40,127 nucleotides of DNA from an uncultured Clostridia bacterium (GCA_947168405.1 CAMVLU010000003.1:1-40127), one strand, 5' to 3'. Positions 23,442-33,674 are shown, counted from the first letter of the stretch. A program made the numbers and translations. Notes: a model not told the origin generated them from the letters alone.

Positions 23442-25322
23442 TTATTTACTCATCATATCACATATTAAATTAGTAATTTCTGTTGGATTTTCAATAGTTA
23501 ATCCTTCAATTAATCTAGCTGTTCCATATAATATTTTGGTATAATTTTTTAATTCATCCATTTCTCTATTTTCAAATAATTCTTGTATTTTTTTACTAAT
23601 TGGATGATTTTCATTTATTTCAAGTATTTTATTTGCTTGAACATTTTCTCCATTAGGCATAGCATTTAAAACTTTTTCCATTTCAAGAGATACTTCACCT
23701 TCTGATACTAAACAAACTGGATGATTTTTTAGTTTATTTGTATAACGAATTTCTTTAACGGTATCGCCTAAAATTTCTTTCATAGAAGTAAATAATTCTT
23801 TAGAATCTTCATTTTTCTTTTTTAATTCTTTCTTTTCTTCTTCACTTGAAAGATCAAAATCACTGTTTTGAACATTAACAAAATTCTTTTCTTTATATCC
23901 TCCCATGGTTTTAATAACAAATTCATCTAAATAATTAGTAAAGAATAATACTTCTTTTCCTTTTGCTAATGCATCTTCAACAGATGGTAACATTTTTATT
24001 TTATCAATAGTTTCACCTGATGCATAATAAATAAGTTTATCATCACCCATACGACTAACATACTCGTCAAGTGTTACTAATTTTTCTTCTGATGATGAAT
24101 AGAAAAGTAATAAATCACCTAGTAACTCTTTATTCATTCCAAAACTAGAATATATTCCATATTTAATTTGTTCTCCAAATGCTTCATAGAATTTTTCATA
24201 ATTTTCTCTATCATCTTTTAACATTGTTTCTAATTCGCGTTTTACTTTAGTTTCAATATTCTTAGCAATTAATTTAATTTGTCTATCTTCTTGCATCGTT
24301 TCTCTTGAGATATTTAAAGAGATATCTTCACTATCAACAATACCTTTAACAAAACTAAAATAATCAGGAAGTAAATCAGCACATTTATCCATAATCATTA
24401 CACCTTTAGAATATAACATTAATCCTTTTTCATATTCTTTTGTATAGTAATTATATGGTGCATGACTTGGAATAAATAATAAGGCATTATAACTTGTTAA
24501 TCCTTCAACATCACTTTTAATAACTTTTAAAGGCTTTTCATAATCATAGAATTTATCTGTATAAAAATCATTATATTCTTCGTCTTTAACATCTTTTTGT
24601 TTCTTTTTCCAGATAGGAATACGACTATTTAATACTTCTACTTCTTTATGCTTTTCAATCTTTTTGGTTTTTTCATCTTCATGTTCATGTTCTATTTCCA
24701 TCTTAATTGGATATTTTATATAATCAGAATATTTTTTAACAATTCTTTCAATTGTATAAGTATCTAAATATTCATCATAACTTACATCATCTGTATTATC
24801 TTTTAAATATAGAGTTATTTCAGTTCCATTAGATTCTTTTTCACTTTCATCTATTGTATATCCATCTACTCCATCACTTTCCCATAGATATGCTTTATCA
24901 TCATTAATACTTTTACTTAATACTTTTACTTTTTTAGCAATCATAAAACTTGAATAAAATCCAACTCCAAATTGTCCAATTATTTCTAAGTTTTTAGAAT
25001 CAGAATTTTCTTCTTTAAATAATTCTGTTCCACTTTTAGCAATTGTTCCTAAATTATTTTCAAGTTCTTCTTTAGTCATACCAATACCATTATCAATTAT
25101 TTTAATAGTACGATTTTCTTTATCAAGTTCTAACTTTATTTCTAAATCTTCTTTATTTACTTTTATTTCTCCATTTGTACTAGATAAAAAATATAATTTA
25201 TCTAAGGCATCACTTGAATTTGATATTAATTCTCTTAAGAATATCTCCTTATTAGTATAAATAGAATTAATCATCATATTTAATAATTTTTTTGATTCTG
25301 CTTTAAATTCTTTCTTTTTCAT
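23442..25322 (-). CDS. htpG: Molecular chaperone HtpG (Hsp90)
   Basis: 626 residues, full length. Homodimeric ATP-dependent chaperone. The GHKL ATP-binding fold is intact: ELISNSSDALDKL (catalytic Glu and Asn), DNGIGMT, GTIAKSGT and GQFGVGFYSSFMIA. The middle domain carries the conserved LNISRETMQ; the C-terminal dimerisation domain ends without the eukaryotic MEEVD, as in bacteria. AGGAGG precedes the ATG. In this window it is under a CIRCE-type operator, unlike Bacillus subtilis htpG, which is not a HrcA target. The rplQ terminator stands upstream. Confidence 0.98.
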   Translation of the reverse strand: MKKKEFKAESKKLLNMMINSIYTNKEIFLRELISNSSDALDKLYFLSSTNGEIKVNKEDLEIKLELDKENRTIKIIDNGIGMTKEELENNLGTIAKSGTELFKEENSDSKNLEIIGQFGVGFYSSFMIAKKVKVLSKSINDDKAYLWESDGVDGYTIDESEKESNGTEITLYLKDNTDDVSYDEYLDTYTIERIVKKYSDYIKYPIKMEIEHEHEDEKTKKIEKHKEVEVLNSRIPIWKKKQKDVKDEEYNDFYTDKFYDYEKPLKVIKSDVEGLTSYNALLFIPSHAPYNYYTKEYEKGLMLYSKGVMIMDKCADLLPDYFSFVKGIVDSEDISLNISRETMQEDRQIKLIAKNIETKVKRELETMLKDDRENYEKFYEAFGEQIKYGIYSSFGMNKELLGDLLLFYSSSEEKLVTLDEYVSRMGDDKLIYYASGETIDKIKMLPSVEDALAKGKEVLFFTNYLDEFVIKTMGGYKEKNFVNVQNSDFDLSSEEEKKELKKKNEDSKELFTSMKEILGDTVKEIRYTNKLKNHPVCLVSEGEVSLEMEKVLNAMPNGENVQANKILEINENHPISKKIQELFENREMDELKNYTKILYGTARLIEGLTIENPTEITNLICDMMSK

Positions 25323-25344
25323 GTTTCCTCCTCATTTCAAATTC

Positions 25345-25373
25345 ATAATATCACTTATTTTAGCACTTGTCAA
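25345..25373 (-). promoter_or_regulatory. htpG-hsp20 promoter inside CIRCE
   Basis: On the minus strand there is TTGACA, 17 bp, TATTAT. The -35 falls in the spacer and inner arm of the CIRCE palindrome, so a bound HrcA would block RNA polymerase. Confidence 0.8.
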
Positions 25374-25386
25374 CAGAAAGTGCTAA
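25360..25386. promoter_or_regulatory. CIRCE operator (HrcA binding site)
   Basis: TTAGCACTT, 9 nt, AAGTGCTAA. It matches the CIRCE consensus TTAGCACTC-N9-GAGTGCTAA with one symmetric change at the inner base of each arm, so the perfect palindrome is kept. It sits upstream of htpG and predicts HrcA repression relieved by heat. Confidence 0.93.
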
Positions 25387-25394
25387 TTTATTTC

Positions 25395-25422
25395 AAAAAA
25401 AATATCCACATTATTGTGGATA
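25395..25422 (-). terminator. Terminator of the S10-spc-alpha operon
   Basis: TATCCACA and TGTGGATA pair over a 4-nt loop on the minus strand and are followed by T8, immediately after rplQ. Confidence 0.92.
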
Positions 25423-25426
25423 AATT

Positions 25427-25771
25427 TTATTTTACTAATTCTATGATAGAGATTAGAGCTCCATCTCCTCTTCTTTCATCTAATTTTAAGATTCTTGTGT
25501 ATCCGCCATTTCTTCCTTCATAACGTTTTGCTAAATCATTAAATACTTTATTAACAACTTCTGTATCATTATGTAAGAATGCTAATGCTAGTCTACGTGA
25601 TACTAAATCTCCTTTTTTACCATAAGTAATCATTTTATCAACAAATTTACGAACTTCTTTAGCTCTTGTATCTGTTGTTTCAATTCTTTCTTTCATGATT
25701 ACGTCTCTAGTTAAATTAGAAAGCATACTTTTTCTATGTTTATTGGTTACACCTAATTTTCTATAAGCCAT
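25427..25771 (-). CDS. rplQ: Ribosomal protein bL17
   Basis: 114 residues, normal bacterial length. Sits near the exit tunnel of the 50S subunit. Typical segments: [40 protein letters not shown] and [17 protein letters not shown]. Last gene of the operon, 9 nt after rpoA and just before the terminator. Confidence 0.98.
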   Translation of the reverse strand: MAYRKLGVTNKHRKSMLSNLTRDVIMKERIETTDTRAKEVRKFVDKMITYGKKGDLVSRRLALAFLHNDTEVVNKVFNDLAKRYEGRNGGYTRILKLDERRGDGALISIIELVK

Positions 25772-25780
25772 AATTTCCTC

Positions 25781-26752
25781 CTAATCTTCATCACGTAATG
25801 ATAGGTTCATTTCTTTAATTTTATCTAATACTTCTTTTAAAGATTTCTTTCCTAAATTACGTATTTTCATAAAGTCACTTTGTTTTTTATCAACTAAATC
25901 TTTAAGTGTCTTTATATTTGCTCTTTTTAAGCAATTAAATGTTCTAACAGAGAAATCTAAATCTTCAATTGGAGTTTCTAATTCCTTTGATTTACTATCT
26001 TCTGTTTTTTCTACCATTAATCCTGTTAAGTCTTTAATACTACTTAAATCAGATAAAATGTTAAAATGTGCTATTAAAATCTTTGCTGCTAATCCTACTG
26101 CTTCTTGAGGTTTCATACTTCCGTTAGTCCAAACATTTAAAATTAATTTATCATAATTTTCGTTTTGACCAACACGAGCATTGTCAACTTCATAAGATAC
26201 TCTTTCAATTGGAGAATACAATGAATCGATTGCAATAGTTCCAACTTTCTTAATATCAAGAAGTTTTTTATTTTCTTCACTTCTTACATATCCACGACCA
26301 TTTGTAACAGTCATTTCCATTACTAAATGAGCTCCACGACTAATAGTTGCAATATGTAAATCAGGGTTAATTACTTCAAGATCAGGATCAAGCATAAAGT
26401 CTCCTGCTTTAATTTCTTTTTCATCTTCGTCACATGTAATATCTAACTTCATCATTTTCATTTCATCAGAATGATTTTTAACAACTAAACTCTTTAGATT
26501 TAAAATAATAGTTGTAACGTCTTCAATTACTCCATCAATTGTTTGAAATTCATGTTGTACACCTTCAATTTTTACACTAGAAATAGCACTTCCTGGAAGA
26601 CTTGATAATAATACTCTTCTTAAAGCATTACCTAATGTATTTCCAAATCCTCTTTCAAGTGGTTCTAATTCGAACTTTCCATAAAAATTATTTTCTACAT
26701 AATCTGTTACTTTATAAACTGGTTTTTCAAATGGTATTTCAAAATTTGCCAT
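25781..26752 (-). CDS. rpoA: RNA polymerase alpha subunit
   Basis: 323 residues. The N-terminal domain (to about 235) dimerises and carries beta and beta': GFGNTLGNALRRVLLSSLPG and GFxAFVIE-type positions are present. The C-terminal domain (about 250-315: IEDLDFSVRTFNCLKRANIK, RNLGKKSLKEVLDKI) is the helix-hairpin-helix module that binds UP elements and activators. A full C-terminal domain indicates ordinary promoter control despite the small-genome look. Confidence 0.98.
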   Translation of the reverse strand: MANFEIPFEKPVYKVTDYVENNFYGKFELEPLERGFGNTLGNALRRVLLSSLPGSAISSVKIEGVQHEFQTIDGVIEDVTTIILNLKSLVVKNHSDEMKMMKLDITCDEDEKEIKAGDFMLDPDLEVINPDLHIATISRGAHLVMEMTVTNGRGYVRSEENKKLLDIKKVGTIAIDSLYSPIERVSYEVDNARVGQNENYDKLILNVWTNGSMKPQEAVGLAAKILIAHFNILSDLSSIKDLTGLMVEKTEDSKSKELETPIEDLDFSVRTFNCLKRANIKTLKDLVDKKQSDFMKIRNLGKKSLKEVLDKIKEMNLSLRDED

Positions 26753-26774
26753 ATTCCCTCCTTATTAACCTTTT

Positions 26775-27158
26775 TTATCCTCTAGGACGTTTTGGTGGAC
26801 GACATCCATTATGTGGAATTGGTGTTACATCACTTATTGATGTAATCTCAAGTCCGGCTGTTTGAAGTGAACGAATTGCTGTTTCACGTCCTGGTCCAAG
26901 ACCTTTAACATATACATCTACTTTACGCATTCCTGCATCAAATGCTTTCTTTCCAGCTGCCTCACTTGCTAATCCTGCAGCAAATGGAGTAGATTTTTTA
27001 GAACCTTTAAATCCAATAGCTCCAGCACTTGCCCAAGCTATTGCATTACCTTCTTTATCAGATAAAGTAACGATTGTGTTGTTGAAAGTTGCATGAATAT
27101 GTGCAATTCCTTCAGGCACATTCTTTTTTACTTTTCTTTTTCTTTGTTTATATGCCAT
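26775..27158 (-). CDS. rpsK: Ribosomal protein uS11
   Basis: 127 residues. 30S platform protein; [36 protein letters not shown] and the conserved end [12 protein letters not shown] are all present. Between rpsM and rpoA as in Bacillus. Confidence 0.98.
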   Translation of the reverse strand: MAYKQRKRKVKKNVPEGIAHIHATFNNTIVTLSDKEGNAIAWASAGAIGFKGSKKSTPFAAGLASEAAGKKAFDAGMRKVDVYVKGLGPGRETAIRSLQTAGLEITSISDVTPIPHNGCRPPKRPRG

Positions 27159-27184
27159 AGTTTAACCTCCTTTTTTATTTTAAA

Positions 27185-27550
27185 CTACTTTTTCTTATTA
27201 GCTACGGTTTTACCTTTACCTTTACGAGTACGAGCATTTCTATTTGTTCTTTGTCCTCTTACTGGTAAACCTTTTTTATGACGAGTACCTTGATAAGAAT
27301 TAATTTCCATTTTCGTTTTAATATTCATATTAACTTCACGACGTAAATCTCCTTCAGTTAAATGTTTATTAATTTCATCTCTTAACTTATTTAATTCTTC
27401 TACATCAAGTTCTCCTGCTTTTTTAGTTGGTTCAACTCCTGCAGCTTCACATATTGTTTTTGCAAGATTACGACCAATTCCATAAATATAAGTTAAAGAT
27501 ATAACAATATGTTTATCATTTGGTATATCTACACCTTTAATACGTGCCAT
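27185..27550 (-). CDS. rpsM: Ribosomal protein uS13
   Basis: 121 residues. 30S head protein that contacts the P-site tRNA and the 50S bridge. [30 protein letters not shown] and the basic tail with [20 protein letters not shown] identify it. Confidence 0.98.
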   Translation of the reverse strand: MARIKGVDIPNDKHIVISLTYIYGIGRNLAKTICEAAGVEPTKKAGELDVEELNKLRDEINKHLTEGDLRREVNMNIKTKMEINSYQGTRHKKGLPVRGQRTNRNARTRKGKGKTVANKKK

Positions 27551-27565
27551 ATATTCTACCTCCTA

Positions 27566-27679
27566 TTATCCTTGGGTTTGTTTGTGTTTTGGGTTTTCAC
27601 AAATTACCATTACTTTACCTTTTCTTTTAATAACTTTGCATTTAGCACAAATTGGTTTTACAGATGGTTTTACTTTCAT
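27566..27679 (-). CDS. rpmJ: Ribosomal protein bL36, zinc type
   Basis: 37 residues behind AGGAGGGAAAAT. Zinc-ribbon residues Cys11, Cys14, Cys27 and His32 are kept ([22 protein letters not shown]), so this is the metal-binding C+ form. Located between infA and rpsM. Confidence 0.97.
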   Translation of the reverse strand: MKVKPSVKPICAKCKVIKRKGKVMVICENPKHKQTQG

Positions 27680-27691
27680 ATATTTTCCCTC

Positions 27692-27907
27692 CTACTTTCT
27701 ATAGGTTATTCGCCCACGTGTTAAATCATAGGGAGATAGTTCTACTAAAACATTGTCTCCTTCTATGATACGAATGTAATTCATTCGCATTTTACCAGAA
27801 ACGTGTGCTTCTATAATATGCTTATTACTAAGCTCTACTTTAAATTTATACCCTGGTAAAACTTCCAATACTTTTCCTTCTACTTCAATAGTATCATTCT
27901 TTGCCAT
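27692..27907 (-). CDS. infA: Translation initiation factor IF-1
   Basis: 71 residues, single S1/OB fold that occupies the ribosomal A site during initiation. [33 protein letters not shown] and LTRGRITYR are typical. Its start overlaps the end of map by 14 nt, with the RBS (GGAGG) inside the map coding sequence. Confidence 0.97.
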   Translation of the reverse strand: MAKNDTIEVEGKVLEVLPGYKFKVELSNKHIIEAHVSGKMRMNYIRIIEGDNVLVELSPYDLTRGRITYRK

Positions 27908-28655
27908 TTAATCCTCCCGTTAAGATCTTATATCCGTCTTTAGTTACTGCAACTGTATGTTCATAATGTGCTGATAAACTATAATCTTCGGTTTCAATTG
28001 TCCAATCATTATCCCAAATGACAATTTCTGGACTTCCTAAAGTTAACATTGGTTCAACTGCAATAACCATTCCTTCTTTTAAAATTGGTCCTGTTCCTCT
28101 TTCACCATAATTTGGAACATCTGGTTCTTCATGAACATTAGTTCCTACACCATGACCAACAAGTTCTTTAACAACACCTAAATTATGAGCTTCAGCATAT
28201 TCCTCTATAGCTGCTCCTATATCACCTATATGAGCTCCTGGTTTAATTTCCTTTAAACCAACAAATAAAGATTTTTCCGTATGCTCCATAATATATTTTG
28301 CATCATCTGATATTTCTCCAACTGCATAAGTCCATGCTGAGTCACCATGATAACCTTTATAGCATGCTCCTATATCAATTGAAATAATATCCCCATTTTT
28401 AAGTTTTCTATTATCAGGAATTCCATGTACTACTTCACTATTAATACTAGTACATAAGGTACTTGGAAATCCTTCATAACCTTTGAAAGAAGGAGTACAA
28501 CCACGACTTCTAATAAAATCTTCAGCAAGTTTATCTAATTCTTTAGTTGTAATTCCTGCTTTTACAAAAGGTTTTAAATAACAATGTGTTTGATAAACGA
28601 CATTCCCAGCAATCCTAAGAAGTTCAATTTCTCTTTCACTTTTGATACTAATCAT
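27894..28655 (-). CDS. map: Methionine aminopeptidase, type I
   Basis: 253 residues. Removes the initiator Met after deformylation. The metal site is intact: [14 protein letters not shown] (two Asp), [10 protein letters not shown] (His), AVEPMLTLG (Glu) and the final Glu in YEHTVAVT. No N-terminal zinc extension. It stops at TGA, one of the clear uses of UGA as a stop. Overlaps adk by 8 nt and infA by 14 nt. Confidence 0.97.
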   Translation of the reverse strand: MISIKSEREIELLRIAGNVVYQTHCYLKPFVKAGITTKELDKLAEDFIRSRGCTPSFKGYEGFPSTLCTSINSEVVHGIPDNRKLKNGDIISIDIGACYKGYHGDSAWTYAVGEISDDAKYIMEHTEKSLFVGLKEIKPGAHIGDIGAAIEEYAEAHNLGVVKELVGHGVGTNVHEEPDVPNYGERGTGPILKEGMVIAVEPMLTLGSPEIVIWDNDWTIETEDYSLSAHYEHTVAVTKDGYKILTGGLNGKE

Positions 28656-29298
28656 TTAGAATCTCCTCGGTAGCTTTAAGCATACCTTCTTTTGAATCAG
28701 AATTTACAAAATGTATAATTCCTTTTTCTTTATAAAAATCTATTAATGGTTTAGTCTTATCTAAATAAGTATCATATCTTGTTTTAAATGATTCTTCATT
28801 ATCATCACTTCTTTTATATAACTTTCCACCACACTTATCACATAATCCTTCAACTTTAGGTGTATTAACACCAGTTAAAACATTATATACACTTCCACAT
28901 TCTTCACATAACATACGTCCAACGATTCGCATTCTTAGGGTTTCATAATCGGATTCTAAAACAATTACAACACCTAAATCTAAATTTAAACGTTTAACTG
29001 TATCATCATACATTTCTGCTTGTTCAAGTGTTCTTGGAAAGCCATCCAAGATATAACCATTTTTAGTATCATCTTTCATTAGTCTTTTTTCTAATAAATC
29101 AAATACTATTTCATTAGTAACTAAGGCACCACTTTGTAACATATCACTTATTTTTTTACCAAGTGGTGTATCTTCTTTACTGGCATCCCTTAATAAATCA
29201 CCTGTTGAAATATGAACGTATCCATATTTTTCTACTAACATTTCTGATAAAGTACCTTTACCAGCAGCAGGTGCAGCTATTAAAATGATATTTTTCAT
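28648..29298 (-). CDS. adk: Adenylate kinase, zinc-lid type, with unusual P-loop
   Basis: 216 residues. Converts ATP plus AMP to two ADP. The long lid carries CEEC and CDKC, the four-Cys zinc lid common in Gram-positive bacteria. AMP-binding STGDLLR and GFPRT are normal. The P-loop reads AAPAAGKGT where most family members have GAPGAGKGT, so two Gly are replaced by Ala; Lys and Thr remain, so activity is still likely. Starts within the secY stop codon (ATGA). Confidence 0.96.
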   Translation of the reverse strand: MKNIILIAAPAAGKGTLSEMLVEKYGYVHISTGDLLRDASKEDTPLGKKISDMLQSGALVTNEIVFDLLEKRLMKDDTKNGYILDGFPRTLEQAEMYDDTVKRLNLDLGVVIVLESDYETLRMRIVGRMLCEECGSVYNVLTGVNTPKVEGLCDKCGGKLYKRSDDNEESFKTRYDTYLDKTKPLIDFYKEKGIIHFVNSDSKEGMLKATEEILND

Positions 29299-30560
29299 CT
29301 TACACGACCCCTTCTTTTCTTATAAGTTCTAGTTGCAAGACTTCCTTCTAATTGTTTATACGTTTCAAGAGCAACACCAACAACAATCAACAATCCTGTT
29401 CCTCCTATAGTAATACTTCCAGGAAGTTTTGTAAATGTTGTAAATAAAATTGGTAATATTGCTAAAACAATTAATAATAATGTTCCAACAATTGTAACTC
29501 TTGATAAAGTATATTTAACATATTCTTCTGTTTCCTTTCCAGGTCTAACTCCTGGAATATATCCACCATTCTTCTTTAAGTTATCAGCAACATCCTCTGG
29601 TTTTAATTGTAAGAATGTATAGAAATATCCAAAGAAGAATATTAATACTACATATATTATAAATCCAACTGGTTTAGAATAATCTAAATAATTTTCTACA
29701 AATGATTTAAATCCTTCATTATTGACAAAATTAGCTATTGTTGCAGGAATTGCAAGTAAGCTTGATGCAAAAATTACCGGAATAACACTTGCAGTATTTA
29801 ATTTAATTGGTAAGAATGATTGTTCAGATCCATATGATCCTGTTGTTTTATTTGCATATTGTAAAGGAATTCTTCTTTCAGATTCTTGAACATAAATTAC
29901 TCCAATTATAATAGCAAAATAAATTATTACAAATAATGCAAATTTTAAAATTCCAAGGGCTAGTTCAGCACCTTCACCAACTACTAATGAAGTAAAGGCT
30001 GTTTGAAACATGGTTGGAAGTGTTGCAATAATACCTGCCATAATCATTAAAGAAACTCCATTACCAATTCCTTTTTGAGTTATTTGATCACCTAACCATA
30101 AACAGAATGCTGTTCCTGCTGTCATAATAACAGCAACATATAAGTAATCAAATGAATTTCCTGTTCCAAGGAATGCAAAACTAAATGCATAACCTTCAAT
30201 AAAAGCAAAAATTATACCAACATATCTAGTTATTTGATTTAATTTTCTTCTTCCTACAGGTCCTTCTTTAGATAATTCTGTAAAATATGGAATAATATCC
30301 ATTTCTAAAAGTTGAATAATAATTGATGCTGTAATATAAGGACTAACTCCTAATGCAAAGATTGAAAAACGTTTTAAACTTCCTCCACCCATTGCATTAA
30401 TAAGTTCTAAAAATCCTAAATTCTTTGTAATATTTGTTGTTCCAGGAACTGTTATTCCTGTTCCAATTATAAATACTAATAATGCACCTAATGTAAAAAA
30501 CAATCTATTTCTTAAATCTTTATTAGTTGGTGCAAATATTTGCTTTAACATAGCAAACAT
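29295..30560 (-). CDS. secY: Protein translocase channel SecY
   Basis: 421 residues, ten membrane helices. Typical segments: GVSPYITASIIIQLL, QKGIGNGVSLMIMAGI, ERRIPLQYANKTTGSYG (here GSYGSEQSFLPIKLN) and GYIPGVRPGKET. It exports the signal-peptide proteins of the Tad locus. Start overlaps the rplO stop (TAATG) with AGAGG upstream; Met4 is a possible alternative start. Confidence 0.98.
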   Translation of the reverse strand: MFAMLKQIFAPTNKDLRNRLFFTLGALLVFIIGTGITVPGTTNITKNLGFLELINAMGGGSLKRFSIFALGVSPYITASIIIQLLEMDIIPYFTELSKEGPVGRRKLNQITRYVGIIFAFIEGYAFSFAFLGTGNSFDYLYVAVIMTAGTAFCLWLGDQITQKGIGNGVSLMIMAGIIATLPTMFQTAFTSLVVGEGAELALGILKFALFVIIYFAIIIGVIYVQESERRIPLQYANKTTGSYGSEQSFLPIKLNTASVIPVIFASSLLAIPATIANFVNNEGFKSFVENYLDYSKPVGFIIYVVLIFFFGYFYTFLQLKPEDVADNLKKNGGYIPGVRPGKETEEYVKYTLSRVTIVGTLLLIVLAILPILFTTFTKLPGSITIGGTGLLIVVGVALETYKQLEGSLATRTYKKRRGRVR

Positions 30561-31003
30561 TATAACACCTCTATTTTGCTTCCTGCGCTTCCTAGTTTTT
30601 CTACTGCAGATTTAGAAAACTTATGTGCTTTTACAGTTAATTTTTTAGTACATTCACCATTTCCTAGAACTTTTACTCCATCTAATTGATTCTTTAAAAG
30701 TCCAACTTCTTTTAATAATTCTGGTGTTACAACTGTTCCATCTTCAAATCTATTTAAATCAGAAACATTTATAGTTGCATATCTAATTTTAAAATCACTA
30801 TTTGAGAATCCTCTTTTAGGTAATCTTCTATAAAGTGGTAATTGTCCACCTTCAAATGTTGCAGGAATTGATACACCACTTCTTGCTTTTTGACCTTTTT
30901 CTCCTCTTCCACTTGTTTTACCAAGTCCAGAACCCATTCCACGTCCTACTCTTTTTCTTACATGCTTTGCAGCAGTATTTCTTTCTAATTCATGTAACTT
31001 CAT
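30560..31003 (-). CDS. rplO: Ribosomal protein uL15
   Basis: 147 residues. [20 protein letters not shown] and the Gly-rich [20 protein letters not shown] are diagnostic. It overlaps rpsE by one base (TAATG); the usual rpmD gene between rpsE and rplO is missing. Confidence 0.98.
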   Translation of the reverse strand: MKLHELERNTAAKHVRKRVGRGMGSGLGKTSGRGEKGQKARSGVSIPATFEGGQLPLYRRLPKRGFSNSDFKIRYATINVSDLNRFEDGTVVTPELLKEVGLLKNQLDGVKVLGNGECTKKLTVKAHKFSKSAVEKLGSAGSKIEVL

Positions 31004-31587
31004 TATCCTAAAATCTCACTTTCTTCTTTTCCTCTTAATTTAGCAACTTCACTTACAGTTTTAATAGATTTTAAAGCATTAATTGTAGCAGTTGCCATAT
31101 TTAATTTTGTTCTAGATCCAAGTGATTTACTTGAAATATCATGAACTCCTGCAAGTTCAAGAACAGCACGAACAGCTCCACCAGCAATTAATCCAGCTCC
31201 GGCAGGTGCTGGTTTTAATAATACTTTAGCAGCTCCGCTTTTTCCAATAGCTTCATGTTGAATAGTTCTTCCATCAATTAAAGTGATTTTAATAACATTT
31301 TTGTTAGCAGCTTGAATGGCTTTTTTAATAGCATCTGGAACTTCTCCAGCTTTACCTATACCAATTCCAACTGTTCCCTTTTTATCACCAACAACAACAG
31401 TTGCAGAGAATCTTCTTTGTCTTCCACCTTGAGTAACTTTAACAACACTCTTAACTTCAACAACTAATTCTTCATACATTTTTTTATTGTTATTAGTTCT
31501 AGATCTAGCTTTATCTTTGTTTCTAACAACTTTAGTTTTATCTTTTTCTAAAGTCTTTGTTTCTTTTTCTACATTTTCTTTTTGCAT
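31003..31587 (-). CDS. rpsE: Ribosomal protein uS5 with charged N-terminal extension
   Basis: 194 residues against about 165 in Bacillus. The S5 fold is normal ([57 protein letters not shown]). The first 40 residues are Lys/Glu/Arg-rich and low in complexity. It takes part in decoding fidelity. Followed directly by rplO. Confidence 0.98.
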   Translation of the reverse strand: MQKENVEKETKTLEKDKTKVVRNKDKARSRTNNNKKMYEELVVEVKSVVKVTQGGRQRRFSATVVVGDKKGTVGIGIGKAGEVPDAIKKAIQAANKNVIKITLIDGRTIQHEAIGKSGAAKVLLKPAPAGAGLIAGGAVRAVLELAGVHDISSKSLGSRTKLNMATATINALKSIKTVSEVAKLRGKEESEILG

Positions 31588-31596
31588 AAATCCTCC

Positions 31597-31953
31597 TTAG
31601 AATTCTAACCCACCATCACGTAGTGCATCAGCTAAGGCTTTTACACGACCATGATATAGGTATCCACCTCTGTCGAATACAACTTTAGTAATTCCAGCTT
31701 TCTTTGCTTTTTTTGCAAGAGATTCTCCAACTAATTTTGCTGCTTCAACATTGCTTCCATTTTTTCCTTTATTTTCTAAAGAGGAAGCACTTACAAGAGT
31801 AATACCTTCTTCATCATTAATTATTTGGGCATATATATTTGTGTTAGAACGAAATACACAAACTCTAGGAACATCATGCGTACCAACGATTTTTGTTCTT
31901 ACACGTTTATGTCTTTCAACACGTACATCATTTCTTGATACTTTACTAATCAT
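31597..31953 (-). CDS. rplR: Ribosomal protein uL18
   Basis: 118 residues. Binds 5S r[35 protein letters not shown] and [20 protein letters not shown] identify it; normal length. Confidence 0.98.
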   Translation of the reverse strand: MISKVSRNDVRVERHKRVRTKIVGTHDVPRVCVFRSNTNIYAQIINDEEGITLVSASSLENKGKNGSNVEAAKLVGESLAKKAKKAGITKVVFDRGGYLYHGRVKALADALRDGGLEF

Positions 31954-31968
31954 AATTCCTCCTATTTA

Positions 31969-32505
31969 TTAAGCAGCCTTTTTACCTTCTTTACGACGAA
32001 CATATTCATCTTTATAACGAATACCTTTTCCTTTGTAAGGTTCAGGCGCACGTACTTTACGAACATTAGCAGCATATTCTCCTACTAATTCTTTGGAAAT
32101 TCCTGAAATAGAAATTTCTGTATTACTAACAAGTTCTACTTTAAGTCCTTCAGGTATATTCATATCTACTTGATGAGAATATCCAGCATTAATAACCAAT
32201 TTATTACCTTGAACATTAAAACGATATCCAACACCAATAATTTCTAAATTCTTTTTATAACCTTGTGTTACTCCAATAATCATATTATTTAAGTTAGCAT
32301 TTGCAGTTCCATGTAAAGCTTTAGTAAATTTTTCATCATTAGCTCTTTTTAGAGTAATTCCATCTTCATTTACTTCCATAGTAATTACATCTGGAAGTGT
32401 TAAAGATAATTCACCAAGTTTTCCTTTTACTGTTACTTTGTTTCCATCGTTTTCAATACTAACACCTTCTGGAATAACAAGTTTTCTATTTCCTATACGG
32501 CTCAT
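31969..32505 (-). CDS. rplF: Ribosomal protein uL6
   Basis: 178 residues from the ATG at 32505, with AAGGAAG before it; a TTG seven codons upstream lies within the end of rpsH and was rejected. MSRIGNRKLVIPEGV and the C-terminal PEPYKGKGIRYKDEYVRRKE are conserved. Binds near the sarcin-ricin loop. Confidence 0.97.
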   Translation of the reverse strand: MSRIGNRKLVIPEGVSIENDGNKVTVKGKLGELSLTLPDVITMEVNEDGITLKRANDEKFTKALHGTANANLNNMIIGVTQGYKKNLEIIGVGYRFNVQGNKLVINAGYSHQVDMNIPEGLKVELVSNTEISISGISKELVGEYAANVRKVRAPEPYKGKGIRYKDEYVRRKEGKKAA

Positions 32506-32519
32506 AATTTCTTCCTTTC

Positions 32520-32918
32520 CTACCAAATATAAGCAAGTACTTCTCCACCTAAGTTATTCTTACGAGCATCTTTATCAGTCATTAAACCTTTACTCGTTGA
32601 AATAATAGCAATACCAAGTCCATTTAATACTTTTGGAATTTCTTCATTTTTAGCATAAACTCTTAGGCCTGGCTTTGATATTCTCTTAAGTCCAGTAATA
32701 ACTCTTTCTTTATTTGGTCCATATTTTAATGTTAAAACAATTGTTCCTTGAACATTATCTTTTGATACTTTGTAATCTTCAATAAATCCTTCTTCTTTTA
32801 AAATTCTAGCAATTTCTAATTTTGTTTTTGAAGATGGTACCAAAACTTCTTGATAGCGCATTTGATTTGCATTACGAATTCTTGTAAGCATATCTGCAAT
32901 AGCATCTGTTACTACCAT
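32520..32918 (-). CDS. rpsH: Ribosomal protein uS8
   Basis: 132 residues, starting [15 protein letters not shown] after a short lead and ending [14 protein letters not shown] and GGEVLAYIW. Binds 16S rRNA helix 21 and, in other bacteria, its own mRNA as the spc operon repressor; no such site was identified here. Confidence 0.98.
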   Translation of the reverse strand: MVVTDAIADMLTRIRNANQMRYQEVLVPSSKTKLEIARILKEEGFIEDYKVSKDNVQGTIVLTLKYGPNKERVITGLKRISKPGLRVYAKNEEIPKVLNGLGIAIISTSKGLMTDKDARKNNLGGEVLAYIW

Positions 32919-32936
32919 ATTTTCATATCCTCCTTT

Positions 32937-33122
32937 TTACCAGCTTGATTTTTTGACCCCTGGTATTTGTCCTTTATAAGCTAATTCACGAAAACAAATT
33001 CTACAAATTCCAAATTTACTCATAACAGCATGTGGTCTTCCACATCTTTCACATCTTGTATATTCACGAACTTTAAATTTTTGTTTTTTATTAGCTTTAT
33101 TAATCATACTTTTTTTAGCCAT
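32937..33122 (-). CDS. rpsN: Ribosomal protein uS14, zinc type
   Basis: 61 residues from the ATG at 33122 behind GGAGGATATT; a TTG at 33134 is inside that RBS. Short C+ form with Cys24, Cys27, Cys40 and Cys43 and the end [11 protein letters not shown]. Between rplE and rpsH. Confidence 0.97.
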   Translation of the reverse strand: MAKKSMINKANKKQKFKVREYTRCERCGRPHAVMSKFGICRICFRELAYKGQIPGVKKSSW

Positions 33123-33134
33123 AATATCCTCCAA

Positions 33135-33674
33135 TTACTTTCTAAATGGCATTCCAAGTTCATCCAATAAATCGAATGCTTCTTCATTACTCTTTGCTGT
33201 TGTTACAAATACAATATCCATTCCACGTACTTTTACGATATTATCATATTCAATTTCAGAGAAGATTAATTGTTCTTTAATTCCTAAAGTATAATTTCCT
33301 CTTCCATCAAAAGCTTTTGGACTAATTCCACGGAAATCTCTAACACGAGGAAGACCAATACTAATTAATTTATCCATAAAATTATACATATTTTCTCCAC
33401 GAAGTGTTACTTTACATCCAATTGATTGTCCTTCTCTTACATGAAATCCAGCTATAGACTTTTTAGCTTTTGTAATAACTGGTTTTTGTCCTGTAATAGC
33501 TGTTAAATCACTAACTGCTGCATCTAATAATTTAGAATTAGTAGTAGCATCTCCAACACCAATATTAACAACAATCTTAGATAGTTTTGGAACTTCCATA
33601 ATTGATTTGTAATTATATTTTTCTTTTAAACTTGGAACGACTTCATTCAAGTATTTTTCTTTTAGGCGGTTCAT
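33135..33674 (-). CDS. rplE: Ribosomal protein uL5
   Basis: 179 residues from the ATG at 33674 (AGGAGG 8 nt upstream; the TTG just before was rejected). 5S rRNA binding protein of the central protuberance. [54 protein letters not shown] are typical. Confidence 0.97.
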   Translation of the reverse strand: MNRLKEKYLNEVVPSLKEKYNYKSIMEVPKLSKIVVNIGVGDATTNSKLLDAAVSDLTAITGQKPVITKAKKSIAGFHVREGQSIGCKVTLRGENMYNFMDKLISIGLPRVRDFRGISPKAFDGRGNYTLGIKEQLIFSEIEYDNIVKVRGMDIVFVTTAKSNEEAFDLLDELGMPFRK

